Assembly (NCBI RefSeq): GCF_030553055.1
Contig: NZ_CP130713.1
Span: 4,526,001-4,590,000, forward strand
DNA length: 64,000 bases
DNA from: Streptomyces sp. XD-27
GTDB lineage: Bacteria; Actinomycetota; Actinomycetes; Streptomycetales; Streptomycetaceae
Direction of reading: 5' to 3'
Under the pieces are notes generated by a model. The model was not told where the DNA came from and did no database searches. It saw only the letters and a program-made list of their open reading frames with translations. The stretch's first letter is position 1, and every line of letters starts with the position of its first letter. The position numbers were made by a program, and so were the translations under genes. Below are positions 37,831-46,728 of this stretch, one piece after another.

Positions 37831-40800
37831 GCCGGGAGTCCCGTCCGCCTCGGTAGCTTGCTGTGGAGGGTGATCTCGATGCCGTCCAGCCGCTCCGAGC
37901 CGGTCACGTCCGCGCGCGCGATCGACACCGTCTCCAGATCGGTGAGGGCGGCCAGTGGGGCCAGGTCGATCCGGCCTTCGTCGGGGCTGCTGCGGAACGC
38001 CACCCGCAGATGGCGGAGGCGGGGGAAGCATCGCGCGATGGCGTGAACGTCCAGCTCCGGGTGGTAGACGTCGAGTTCGAGCCAGGTGAGGCGCGGGAGC
38101 GGGGCCACGGGTAGCTGCGTGCCCGGCAGGGTGAGGCGCAGCTGCTCCAGGGTGGTCAGCCGCTCCAGCCCCCGGGGCAGCCTTCGGGGCGCGGGCGGGG
38201 CCCAGTCCAGGCTGTGCAGGGACAACGCGGTCAGTGGCGACAGGTCGGTGACCGCGCCGCACCGGGTGAGGACAAGGGCGCGTAGCCCCTGGACGTGGTC
38301 CAGGCAGGCCAGGTCGGAGACGGCGGCGTTCCTGTCCAGCCGCAGATGGGTGAGTGCGCCGGGCGGGAGGTGGTGCTGGATGGTGTCTTCGGTGAAGTCA
38401 CCGCGCAGCATCAGCATCCGGCAGCCGTCGGCGAGCAGCCGCCGCGCGTGCTCCTCGGTTTCCGCCGCGAAGTACAGGTCGTCCGGCGCGAGGCGGGAGA
38501 CCACCTCGTCGTAGTAGCGCTGTGTGTCGAAGCGCGCCCAGCTCGACGCGAGTTGGGAGCGCACCGGCAGGAAGGGGTGGCGGACGAACTGCCGCAGGTA
38601 GGGGATGGCCGCGTCGGTGGGTACGTGGGTCGCTGCGATCACGCATGCCTCGGCTGCGTAGTCGATCGCTTCGCCCTCGCTCGTGAACGGGCTGTCTGTC
38701 CTCGTGAAAGCCGTCACTCTGTCAGGCAACTCAACCAGGGACGGCAGTAGTTCCAGGGCCAGTGGTCCCACCTCGGCCAGCTCGCGGGCCGCTGGGGCGC
38801 CAAGCGGCGGGACGACGAAGGCGAGGCGGTCCATGACCGCGTCGCGGACGGTCGGGTCGAGGTCCGGCGCGTGCTCCAGGCAGGCCGCGGCCAGCAGCAG
38901 GAGGCGGAGCGACGCGGGTTCACCGGGCCGGGCGCCCCGCTCCAGCAGCCCGTTCAGCAGATCCGCCCGCTCACGAGGCCGGGCGTGCGCCACCGCCATC
39001 CGGATCACGTCCTCCCACTGGGTGTTGTGGGAGTTGTTGACCAGCAGCCCGAAGTCCCCGTGCTCCACCGCCGCCTTCGCGCCCAGGTAGTCCTGGAAGG
39101 TCCGGTGTACGAACTCCACCGCCCCGGCCGTGGGTTCGCGCAGCACGCCGCTGCGCAGCAGCAGGTGGTCCAGGACCTGCGGCGCGCCGCCGAGCGCCTG
39201 GGCGGCGGGTACGTTCGGCAGCGCGTCGGCGACGATCCGTTCCGCCTGCTCGCGGTCCAGCTCGGCCTGGCCGTTGCGGATCAGCCAGTACGCGAGCCGC
39301 TGGAGGAGCTGGATCTGCGGCTCCTCGTCCAGTTGCGGGTCCCCGGGCGCGTAGACGTGCCGTTCGGTGTCCCGGCGGGTGAGCAGCATGGACAGCGCGG
39401 CGTCGTACAGCGCCTTGCGGCCGGGCGGCAGATAGCCGCGGCGGGACCGGTGCAGGGCGCAGATCAGGCCGCACATCAGGGGGTTGGTGGCGAGCCTGGC
39501 CAGGTCCTGCTTGGTGGTGACGGCGGCGAGCAGCGCCTCCTCGTATGCGTCGAGGGCGGCCCGTTCCTCGTCGTCCCGGCAGGTGGTCCGTACGGCGTCG
39601 TGCCAGCGGCCGATGAACGCCGTGACCTCGTCGCGGCCCATCGGGGAGAGCGCGAACTCCGTGAAGCCCTGCGCGGCCAGCCAGTCGTCGGCGACGGCGG
39701 AGGGGCGCGAGGTGACGAGCCACAGGTTGCCGGGGTAGGCGATGAGCAGGTCGTCCAGCCAGGCGCGGGTGCGCTCCCGGTCGCGGTCGGGGATCTCGTC
39801 GATGCCGTCGACGAGCAGGACGCCGCGCCGGGCCGACAGCACGCGGTCGGCCCAGCCGGGCGGCTGGGCGCCGTGCAGCGGGTTGCGGACGGCGGCCAGC
39901 AGGCGGTCGGGGGTGGGCAGGCTCTCCTGGCGGGCGATGGTGCGCAGCGGAAGGACGAAGGGTACGCGGCCGATCAGCTGCTCCAGTCCGGGGGCGGGGC
40001 GTTGCCCGGCGGTCGCGACCGCCAGCCACTGGACGAGCGTCGTCTTGCCGGAGCCGGCGCCGCCGCGGAGCAGCACCCGGTCGTGGCCGGACAGGGCCTG
40101 GTCGGCGGGGCGCGGCGCGGCCTCGGCGGCGGGCTCGGACTCGCCGGCCCGGGGTATCGCCTCCAGGCTCAGATAGGCGGCGTCCAGCGGCCAACTGGTC
40201 TCGGCCCGGGGCAGGTCGACGCCGACGATGGAGAGGATGCCGTACTTGTCGGTGACGTACTTGGCGTAGCGGCGCTCGAAGCCGGCGTCCTCGGCGGACT
40301 GCGACGGCAGACGGCCGATCAGAACGTCGACTTTCGTGATGAGTTCGTAGAGCTGGTCGCTCTGCGCCACCAGGGTGCGGGCGACGAACGTCGAGCGCTG
40401 GGTGAAGAAGTGGAGGATGTGCAGGCAGGCGGTCTCCAGCAGGCGGTCGTAGAGGCCCTCCGCGTCCTCGCTGAGCCTGGTGAGGAGGTAGAAGCGGTTA
40501 GGCGGCCCCTGCCCGTGATCGTTCGGTCCCCGGCTGCCTCTGAGCTCCCAGGCCAGCCGCTGCGGCCCCAGCGCTACGGCCTGGACATCCTCCATCTCCA
40601 GCTCGCCCAGGCAGAGCAGGGTCTCGGCCAGGAGCTCCGCGACCCTCTCGTCCTCATCCGCGTGGCACGGCCGCTCGCCCGGCCCCGCCGCCGCCACCGC
40701 CTGCTCCACCAGCTTGGCCGCCAGCTTCCGCAGGTCCTTCTCCGTAAGAGTCCGCTTCTCCCCTTGAACGAGACCAGGGACGAGATGCGGACCGGCTTGT

Positions 40801-40900
40801 CGACCAGCCCCGCGCCCGCCCCCTCTCTCACGAACAGTTTCCTGACCAGCGGTGCGACCGCGGTCGATGCCAGACGTGCGCCGATGACTGCCGGATCCAC
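37827..40900 (-). CDS. NACHT NTPase with N-terminal helical domain and LRR-like C-terminus (frameshifted)
   Basis: First gene of the conflict operon. It starts at GTG 40900 (MDPAVIGARLASTAVAPLVR), reading an NNH-type N-terminus through VSFKG at about 40760. There the frame breaks; the next frame continues EKRTLTEKDLRKLAAKLVEQ and runs to the end. The run GGGG (coding strand, 40760-40763) is one G short; adding it gives 1025 codons. The intact frame holds Walker A GGAGSGKTT (about 280-288, restored numbering), Walker B LLVDGIDEIP, EFVHRTFQDYLGAKA, and leucine-rich repeats (LTHLRLDRNAAVSDLACLDH...). Without repair, translation could only start internally, for example GTG 40709, losing 64 residues. 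Confidence 0.85.
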
Positions 40901-41377
40901 GCCGGACAGGCTACCGCCGGAGCGGGGGCCGTTGGTCCCGAACCGGACATGTGGAAAGTCCCGTCAGAAAGGCGTCGATCTTATGTCCCGGTGACATGCG
41001 GCACAGGCCTTTTCCGGTCTACTAGCCGGAATAGGGGGCGGCGAGTGAAAGGGTTCGGGACTTTCGGCCCTGGGTGCCCGGGACTTTGGTCCGGGAGGGG
41101 TTCGGGACGGCCTCTCTGATTCTTGTTTGCGCAGGTCAGCGCCGCCACGGGCAGGTGTCTCTCATACCTCAGGAGGACGTCGAATCCGACTATTCGGTGA
41201 TGTCCCCCGTCGTCAGGAGGTCTTATTTCCCCGACTCTCGCTACGACCTCGGCTAGTAGCAGCGCCTGTTGGCGACCGGGCAATCCCGGGTTACCAAGGA
41301 ATGGCCATCCCGGCGCGCCGCACCGCGTCTCCGGGATGCATTCATGTTCTGGCGGTCGTCCCGAGAGGCAGTTGTAG
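40901..41377 (+). other. Non-coding interval between the NACHT operon and the M23 peptidase gene
   Basis: A 477-bp divergent region that must hold the promoters of both units. Short related segments with GGGACTTT cores (TTCGGGACTTTCGG, CCGGGACTTTGGTCCGGG) lie near 41058-41110. AT-richer DNA around 41170-41240 may be leader of the peptidase mRNA. No riboswitch or gene could be identified with confidence. Confidence 0.5.
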
Positions 41378-42133
41378 ATGACGAAGCACACCACGACCCG
41401 TACCGCGCGCACGTCGGCCCTGCGAACCCGCGCCGCCGTTGTGGCCGCGGGCCTGGGGGCGTCGGTCGCGCTGGGGGCCGGGGTGGCGCTCGCCGCGGAC
41501 GCTGACGCTTCCCGGACGACCATGCTGGCGGCCGCCTCGGCGAGCGTCGCCGACGACGTGCGGGCCCAGGCCGACACCCAGGCGCGGGCCGCCGCCAAGG
41601 ACGCCGCCGCGAAGCGGGCCGCCGCCGACCGGGCCGCGAAGCAGGCCAAGGATCGTGCCGCGGCCAAGAAGAAGGCGTCGCGTGGCGCCCCGCGTCCCGC
41701 GGTGCGGAGCACCAGCGACTGGACCTCGCCGCTGCACTCCTACGTGCTCGGCTCGACCTTCGGCCTCGCCGGCGACCGCTGGTCGAACAGCCACAGCGGT
41801 CAGGACTTCGTCGTGCCGACCGGTACCTCGGTGAAGGCCGCCCACGGGGGCGTCGTCGTCAAGGCGGGCCCGAACGGCGGCGGTGACGGGCCGGCGTACG
41901 GCAACGCGATCGTGATCCGGCACGGTGGCGCCACCTACACCCAGTACGCGCACCTGTCGCAGGTCAAGGTGCACGTCGGCCAGACGGTGGGCAAGGGGCA
42001 GGAGATCGGCCTGTCCGGCAGCACCGGCAACTCCACCGGCCCGCACCTGCACTTCGAGGTCCGTACGACGCCGAACTACGGCACGGCGGTCGAGCCGCTG
42101 AAGTTCCTGCGCGGCCACGGCGTGGGCATGTGA
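41378..42133 (+). CDS. Secreted M23 family metallopeptidase
   Basis: A 251-aa exported cell-wall endopeptidase. The Arg-rich signal peptide (TARTSALRTRAAVVAAGLGA...) is cleaved near ALAADA. A basic Ala/Lys coiled coil (about 55-105) precedes the LytM/M23 domain with zinc ligands in HSGQDF (H-x3-D) and HLHFE (H-x-H). YAHLSQVKVHVGQTVGKGQEIG and GNSTGPHLHFEVRT are classical. It probably cuts peptidoglycan peptide bridges during growth. It stands alone, with a long leader, downstream-convergent with the TetR gene. Confidence 0.95.
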   Translation: MTKHTTTRTARTSALRTRAAVVAAGLGASVALGAGVALAADADASRTTMLAAASASVADDVRAQADTQARAAAKDAAAKRAAADRAAKQAKDRAAAKKKASRGAPRPAVRSTSDWTSPLHSYVLGSTFGLAGDRWSNSHSGQDFVVPTGTSVKAAHGGVVVKAGPNGGGDGPAYGNAIVIRHGGATYTQYAHLSQVKVHVGQTVGKGQEIGLSGSTGNSTGPHLHFEVRTTPNYGTAVEPLKFLRGHGVGM

Positions 42134-42146
42134 GCACCGGAGTGCC

Positions 42147-42737
42147 TCACCGGGACCGGTGAGCCTCCGTAAGCAGATCGAGGGCGACCTCGAGGACGGC
42201 CTTGCGCTTGTCCTCGGCGTCGCCCTCGATGTCGTGCAGTGCCATCAGCCCCACGTGCATGGTGAACATCGCGGCCGTGGTGCGGACGTGGTCGGTCAGT
42301 GCCGCGTCCGGCGCTCTGAGCAGGTCGGACAGGGTGACCAGCCGCTCCTTGAACGCTCCGCCGATGCTCAGTTCCCGTACGGTCGCCTGGTTCTCCTGCA
42401 GGAAGCGGAAGACCGGGGTGGCGTCGGCCAGCGCCTCGCTGTAGCGGCGCAGCAGTTCTTTCTTGGTCTCCAGGGTGCGCGGCTGGGCCTGGCCCCACTC
42501 GATCAGCTCGTCCAGCAGCCGCCCGAGGTCCTCGACCACGCTGAGGACGATGTCCTCCTTGGTCTTGAAGTGGTAGTACAGCGCGGCCTTGGTGACCTCC
42601 AGCCGCTCGGCGATCTCGCGGAGCGAGGTCTTGTCGTAGCCGCGCTCGGTGAAGAGTTCCAGGGCGACGTCCTGGATGCGCTGGCGGGTGTCCCCCCGGC
42701 CTCGGTGCGGCTGCGCGCTGGCCACGATGCCTCCCAC
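42147..42737 (-). CDS. TetR family repressor of the adjacent MFS exporter
   Basis: A 196-aa regulator. N-terminal TetR HTH: TRQRIQDVALELFTERGYDKTSLREIAERLEVTKAALYYHFKTKE. The C-terminal ligand-binding helices are variable. It is divergent from an EmrB/QacA-type exporter, and two related operator-like palindromes lie between the genes, so it most likely represses the pump and itself. Start ATG 42737 or the GTG three codons later (ASAQPHRG) are both possible. Confidence 0.94.
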   Translation of the reverse strand: MGGIVASAQPHRGRGDTRQRIQDVALELFTERGYDKTSLREIAERLEVTKAALYYHFKTKEDIVLSVVEDLGRLLDELIEWGQAQPRTLETKKELLRRYSEALADATPVFRFLQENQATVRELSIGGAFKERLVTLSDLLRAPDAALTDHVRTTAAMFTMHVGLMALHDIEGDAEDKRKAVLEVALDLLTEAHRSR

Positions 42738-42739
42738 TT

Positions 42740-42811
42740 ACTTACTTGACGACCGGCTAGTGGCCGCTCTACCGTCCCCAGTGTACGCAACTAGCCGGTC
42801 GGCAAGTAAGT
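42740..42811. promoter_or_regulatory. Twin TetR operator-like sites
   Basis: Two 22-bp arms, 42740-42761 and 42790-42811, are inverted copies matching at 21 of 22 positions. Each contains its own near-palindrome: ACTTGACGACCGGCTAGT (42744-42761) and ACTAGCCGGTCGGCAAGT (42790-42807). They fill the 132-bp divergent promoter region between tetR and the MFS gene. Confidence 0.75.
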
Positions 42812-42869
42812 CCGGCGCCGGTGTTGTCGCCCGTACGCGCACCCGGTCACGTCTCAGGGGGAATACCGC

Positions 42870-44483
42870 ATGTCGGATGAACAGCCGCAACAACAGCTGC
42901 AACAACAGCCGCGCAACGTGCGCCTGATCATGTTCGCGCTCATGATGGCGATGCTGCTCGCCATGCTGGACAACATGATCATCGGCACCGCGATGCCGAC
43001 GATCGTCGGGGAACTCGGCGGCCTGGACCACCTCTCCTGGGTCGTCACCGCCTACACCCTCGGCACCGCGGTCTCCACACCGCTGTGGGGCAAGCTCGGC
43101 GACATGTTCGGGCGGAAGGGCATCTTCCTCACCTCGATCGTGGTCTTCCTGGCCGGCTCCGCGCTCTCCGGCATGGCGCAGAGCATGGGGCAGCTGATCG
43201 GCTTCCGCGCCGTCCAGGGCCTGGGCGCCGGTGGTCTGATGGTCGGCGCGTTCGCGATCATCGGGGAGCTGATCCCGCCCCGCGAGCGCGGCAAGTACCA
43301 GGGCATGATGGCCTCCGTCATGGCCGTCGCCACCGTCGGCGGACCGCTGGCCGGCGGCGCCATCACCGACCACCTCGGCTGGCGCTGGAGCTTCTACATC
43401 AACCTGCCGCTCGGCGCCGTCGCGCTGGCCATGATCACGACCGTGCTGCACCTGCCCGCTCGCCGCTCCCGCGCCCGTATCGACTACGCGGGCGCCGCCC
43501 TGCTGGCCATCGGCATCACCTCGCTGGTCCTCATCACCACCTGGGGCGGCAACGAGTACGCCTGGGGCTCCGCGCAGATCATCGGGCTCGCCGTGCTGGG
43601 CGTCGCCGCCCTCGCCGCCTTCGTGGCCGTGGAGCGGCGGGTCGCCGAGCCGGTCCTGCCGCTGCACATCTTCGGCAGCCGCAACTTCTCGCTCATCACC
43701 CTGATCGGCTTTCTCACCGGCTTCGTGATGTTCGGCGCGATGACCTTCCTGCCGCTGTTCCAGCAGACCGTGCAGGGCGCCTCCGCCACCAACTCGGGTC
43801 TTCTGCTGCTGCCGATGATGCTCGGCCTGACGCTGCTGTCGCTGGTCGCCGGACGCGTCACCACCCGCACCGGCCGCTACAAGATCTTCCCCGTGGCCGG
43901 TGGCGCCCTCATCACGGCCGGGCTGCTGCTGCTCGCCCAGATGGACACCGGCACCAGCCGCGTCACGTCCGGCCTCTACATGGCGGTGCTCGGCGCGGGC
44001 ATGGGCCTGCTGATGCAGGTCACCCTGCTCATCGCGCAGAACAGCGTCGAGATGAAGGACATGGGCGTCGCCAGTTCCGCCGCCACGCTCTTCCGCACGA
44101 TCGGCAGCTCCTTCGGCGTCGCGCTCTTCGGCGCGATCTTCACCCACCAGGTGCACGACACGATGGTCGGGCGGGCCGGTGAGAAGGCCGCGGACATGAC
44201 CTCGGGCGGCGCCCAGATGGACCCCGACAGCATCGCCGAGCTGCCGGCCGCGATCAAGGACGCCTACCTGCACGCCGTCTCCGACGGCACCCACCAGGTC
44301 TTCCTGTGGGGCACGCTGATCAGCTTGATCGGCTTCGCCGCCGCCTGGTTCATCAAGGAGATCCCGCTGCGCGGCAGCGAGCCGAAGCCGGGCCCTGACG
44401 GGCGGGAGGCGAGCCCCGCCGGGCCGGAGGCCGACCAGGACGCGGCCGAGCCCGTCCCGTCGGGGACGGCCGAACGCGCCTGA
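42870..44483 (+). CDS. MFS drug exporter, EmrB/QacA (DHA2, 14-TM) family
   Basis: A 537-aa proton-driven exporter with about 14 hydrophobic helices. Signature segments: LDNMIIGTAMPTIVGEL (DHA2 motif D1), GKLGDMFGRKGIF (motif A), GFRAVQGLGAGGLMVGA and VGGPLAGGAITDHLGWRW (motif C). A short Gln-rich N-terminal run (QPQQQLQQQP) and an acidic Pro-rich tail are cytoplasmic. It is divergent from and probably repressed by the TetR protein. Substrates are unknown. Confidence 0.95.
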   Translation: MSDEQPQQQLQQQPRNVRLIMFALMMAMLLAMLDNMIIGTAMPTIVGELGGLDHLSWVVTAYTLGTAVSTPLWGKLGDMFGRKGIFLTSIVVFLAGSALSGMAQSMGQLIGFRAVQGLGAGGLMVGAFAIIGELIPPRERGKYQGMMASVMAVATVGGPLAGGAITDHLGWRWSFYINLPLGAVALAMITTVLHLPARRSRARIDYAGAALLAIGITSLVLITTWGGNEYAWGSAQIIGLAVLGVAALAAFVAVERRVAEPVLPLHIFGSRNFSLITLIGFLTGFVMFGAMTFLPLFQQTVQGASATNSGLLLLPMMLGLTLLSLVAGRVTTRTGRYKIFPVAGGALITAGLLLLAQMDTGTSRVTSGLYMAVLGAGMGLLMQVTLLIAQNSVEMKDMGVASSAATLFRTIGSSFGVALFGAIFTHQVHDTMVGRAGEKAADMTSGGAQMDPDSIAELPAAIKDAYLHAVSDGTHQVFLWGTLISLIGFAAAWFIKEIPLRGSEPKPGPDGREASPAGPEADQDAAEPVPSGTAERA

Positions 44484-44516
44484 CGGGCCGCCGCCGAGGT
44501 CCGGGCACGGGCCTCG

Positions 44517-44690
44517 GCCCGGTGCGTGGCTGACCGTCTCAGTCCGGTGCGGACCGCAGCTCGGTGCGGGCCTCAGTCCGGTGCGGGCCTCAGCCCGGTG
44601 CGTGGCCGACCGTCTCAGTCCGGTGCGGGGCTCAGCCCGGCGCTGGACGGGCGATCGGCCCTCGTCGGCCGCCTCAGTCCGGTACGTGGA
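44517..44690 (+). repeat. Short degenerate tandem repeats after the MFS gene
   Basis: Variants of CTCAGTCCGGTGCGGGC recur at intervals of about 18-45 bp (for example near 44535, 44570, 44591, 44615, 44668), with two copies of GCGTGGC(T/C)GACCGTCTCAG. The array fills the space between the converging MFS and cseC genes and reaches the cseC stop. Confidence 0.65.
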
Positions 44691-45993
44691 TCACCGGGAA
44701 GCTGCCCGTGTTGGTCGGCGCCGACTCCGGGAGCCACAGCACCGCCACCGCGCCCTCCCGGCCCTCGGCCAGCGGTTCGGCGTTGCGGAAGGTCAGGCGG
44801 GCGCCCAGCACGCGCGCCTGACCGGCCGCGATGGTCAGCCCCAGCCCGTGGCCCTTGCCCGCCCGGTCCTTGCTGCCCGTACGGAACCGGCTCGGCCCGT
44901 CCTTCAGCAGCGTCTCCGGGAAGCCGGGGCCGTGGTCGCGGACCCGCAGCACCCGGCCCTCCACCGTCACCTCGAACGGCGGCTTGCCGTGCCGGGCGGC
45001 GTTGGCCAGCAGGTTGCCCAGGATCCGCTCCAGCCGCCGCGGGTCGGTGCTGACGTGCGCGTCCCGCAGCACCGTCACCGTCGCGTCCGGCGCCGCCACC
45101 CGCACCCGGCGCACCACGAACTCCGCCAGGTCGATCTCCTGGAGCTCCGCGCGCTCGGCGAACCCGTCGAGTCGGGCGACCTCCAGCACGTCCTCGACCA
45201 GGGTGCGCATCGCCTGCGCCCGGTCCCGTACCAGCTCGGTGGGGCGGCCCGGCGGCAGCAGCTCGGCGGCCGTGAGCAGCCCCGTCACCGGGGTCCGCAG
45301 CTCGTGCGCGATGTCCGCGGTGACCCGCCGCTCGGCCTCCAGCCGCTGCTGGAGCGCCTCGGCCATGCCGTCCACCGCGCGCGCCAGATCGTCGGTCTCG
45401 TCCCGTACCCGGCCGCCGATCGCCTCCCGGACCCGTACCTCGGAGTCGCCCTCGGCCAGCTTGCGGGCCGCCATGGCGGCCTTGCGCAGCCGCCGCGAGA
45501 GCTGGTCGCCGATGAGCACGCCCAGCGCGATGCCGCCGAGCACCACCGACACCGAGCCGATGATCAGCGCCCGGTCCAGGTCCTTGAGCACCTCGAAGCG
45601 GTCCTCGAAGCGCTCGTGCACCGACAGCGTCCGGCCGTCGGGCAGCGGGACCGACGCCCACACCTCGGGGGCGCCGGAGCCGGAGTCCTGCAGATAGGTG
45701 GCGCGCTGGTCCTTCGCCGTCGCCTTCTTCAGGGCCGTCGGCAGCCGCGCGTCGTTGATCTTGGCACCGAACTGGGCGATGCCCGTCTTCTCGAACGACT
45801 TCTGCGCGGCCACCACGCGCTCGTCCATCACGTCGCGGCTCATGTTCAGCATCGAGACCCGGGCGGCGTTGTGCACCACCAGGCTCAGCGCCACGGCGAC
45901 CAGCGCGCTCACGGCGGCGATGGCGATACTGACCTTCCACCGCAGGCCGGAGCGGAACCACCGCGGGCCGGAGCGGCTCACGCGTCTGCTCAT
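44674..45993 (-). CDS. cseC: Sensor histidine kinase CseC of the SigE envelope-stress system
   Basis: A 439-aa membrane kinase. TM1 (about 16-36: VSIAIAAVSALVAVALSLVV), an extracellular domain of about 100 residues, TM2 (ALIIGSVSVVLGGIALGVLIG), HAMP, HisKA box ADIAHELRTPVTGLL with the phospho-His, and HATPase_c with N box (GNLLANAARHG) and G boxes (DHGPGF, GLGLTIAAG). It senses cell-wall damage and phosphorylates CseB. ATG 45993 (MSRRVSRSG) is preferred, with GCGAGG upstream; the longer ORF overlaps cseB. Confidence 0.93.
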   Translation of the reverse strand: MSRRVSRSGPRWFRSGLRWKVSIAIAAVSALVAVALSLVVHNAARVSMLNMSRDVMDERVVAAQKSFEKTGIAQFGAKINDARLPTALKKATAKDQRATYLQDSGSGAPEVWASVPLPDGRTLSVHERFEDRFEVLKDLDRALIIGSVSVVLGGIALGVLIGDQLSRRLRKAAMAARKLAEGDSEVRVREAIGGRVRDETDDLARAVDGMAEALQQRLEAERRVTADIAHELRTPVTGLLTAAELLPPGRPTELVRDRAQAMRTLVEDVLEVARLDGFAERAELQEIDLAEFVVRRVRVAAPDATVTVLRDAHVSTDPRRLERILGNLLANAARHGKPPFEVTVEGRVLRVRDHGPGFPETLLKDGPSRFRTGSKDRAGKGHGLGLTIAAGQARVLGARLTFRNAEPLAEGREGAVAVLWLPESAPTNTGSFPVIHVPD

Positions 45994-46012
45994 CGCGTTC
46001 CTCGCTCCTCGG

Positions 46013-46720
46013 TCACGGCTTGAGTTTGTAGCCGAAGCCGCGGACCGTCTCGATCCGGTCCTGGCCGATCTTGCCGCGCAGTCGCTGCACATGGACGTCG
46101 ACGACCCGGGTGTCACCACCCCAGCCGTACTCCCACACCCGCTCCAGCAGCCGGTCGCGGGACAGGACGGTGCCCGGCGCCGCCGAGAACTCCAGCAGCA
46201 GCCGCATCTCGGTCGGGGTCAGCGCCACCGTCCTGCCGCCCTTGCGCACCTCCATGCCCTCCGGGTCGACCTCCAGGTCGCCGAAGCGCAGCACCCCGTC
46301 CCCGTCGTCCTCCGGCTCGGCCGCCTGCCCGGCCCCGCCCGGCCCGCTCGCGTGCCCGAAGCGGCGCAGTACGGCCCGGATGCGGGCGACCAGCACCGTC
46401 ACCTCGAACGGCTTGGTCACGTAGTCGTCGGCGCCGGCCTCCAGGCCGAGCACGACGTCGATGGAGTCGGCCCGCGCCGACAGCATGATCACCGGAACGG
46501 TCGACTCGTCGCGGATCCGGCGGCACAGGCTCACCCCGTCCAGGCCCGGCACCATCACATCGAGCAGCGCGATGTCGGGCCGGTGCGCCCGGAACGCCTC
46601 GAGGCCGGACAGCCCGTCCGGCGCGGCCGTCACCACGAAGCCGTCCCGCTCCAGAGCGAGCTGGGTGGCTTCGCGGATCACGTCGTCGTCCTCGACGAAG
46701 AGGACATGGGTTTCGGCCAC
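46013..46720 (-). CDS. cseB: Response regulator CseB (OmpR family)
   Basis: A 235-aa regulator: receiver with FVEDDD, phospho-acceptor in IALLDVMVPGLDG, switch LSA and YVTKPFE; then an OmpR winged helix (ALTPTEMRLLLEF, VLSRDRLLERVW, TRVVDVHVQRLRGKIG). In Streptomyces CseB~P activates the sigE operon promoter. Start GTG 46720 (MAETHVLFVEDDD) gives the normal family N-terminus. It lies 8 bp after cseA and 19 bp before cseC. Confidence 0.95.
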   Translation of the reverse strand: MAETHVLFVEDDDVIREATQLALERDGFVVTAAPDGLSGLEAFRAHRPDIALLDVMVPGLDGVSLCRRIRDESTVPVIMLSARADSIDVVLGLEAGADDYVTKPFEVTVLVARIRAVLRRFGHASGPGGAGQAAEPEDDGDGVLRFGDLEVDPEGMEVRKGGRTVALTPTEMRLLLEFSAAPGTVLSRDRLLERVWEYGWGGDTRVVDVHVQRLRGKIGQDRIETVRGFGYKLKP

Positions 46721-46728
46721 CGCCGCTG

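Noticed and set aside
41074..41256. 60-aa ORF upstream of the M23 peptidase
   Set aside because: No ribosome-binding site, unusual codon choice for the region, no recognisable features; more likely part of the leader.
40901..41377. c-di-AMP (ydaO-type) riboswitch ahead of the M23 peptidase, suggested by disA in the window and known control of wall hydrolases
   Set aside because: The conserved core segments of the riboswitch could not be recognised; a covariance-model search would be needed.
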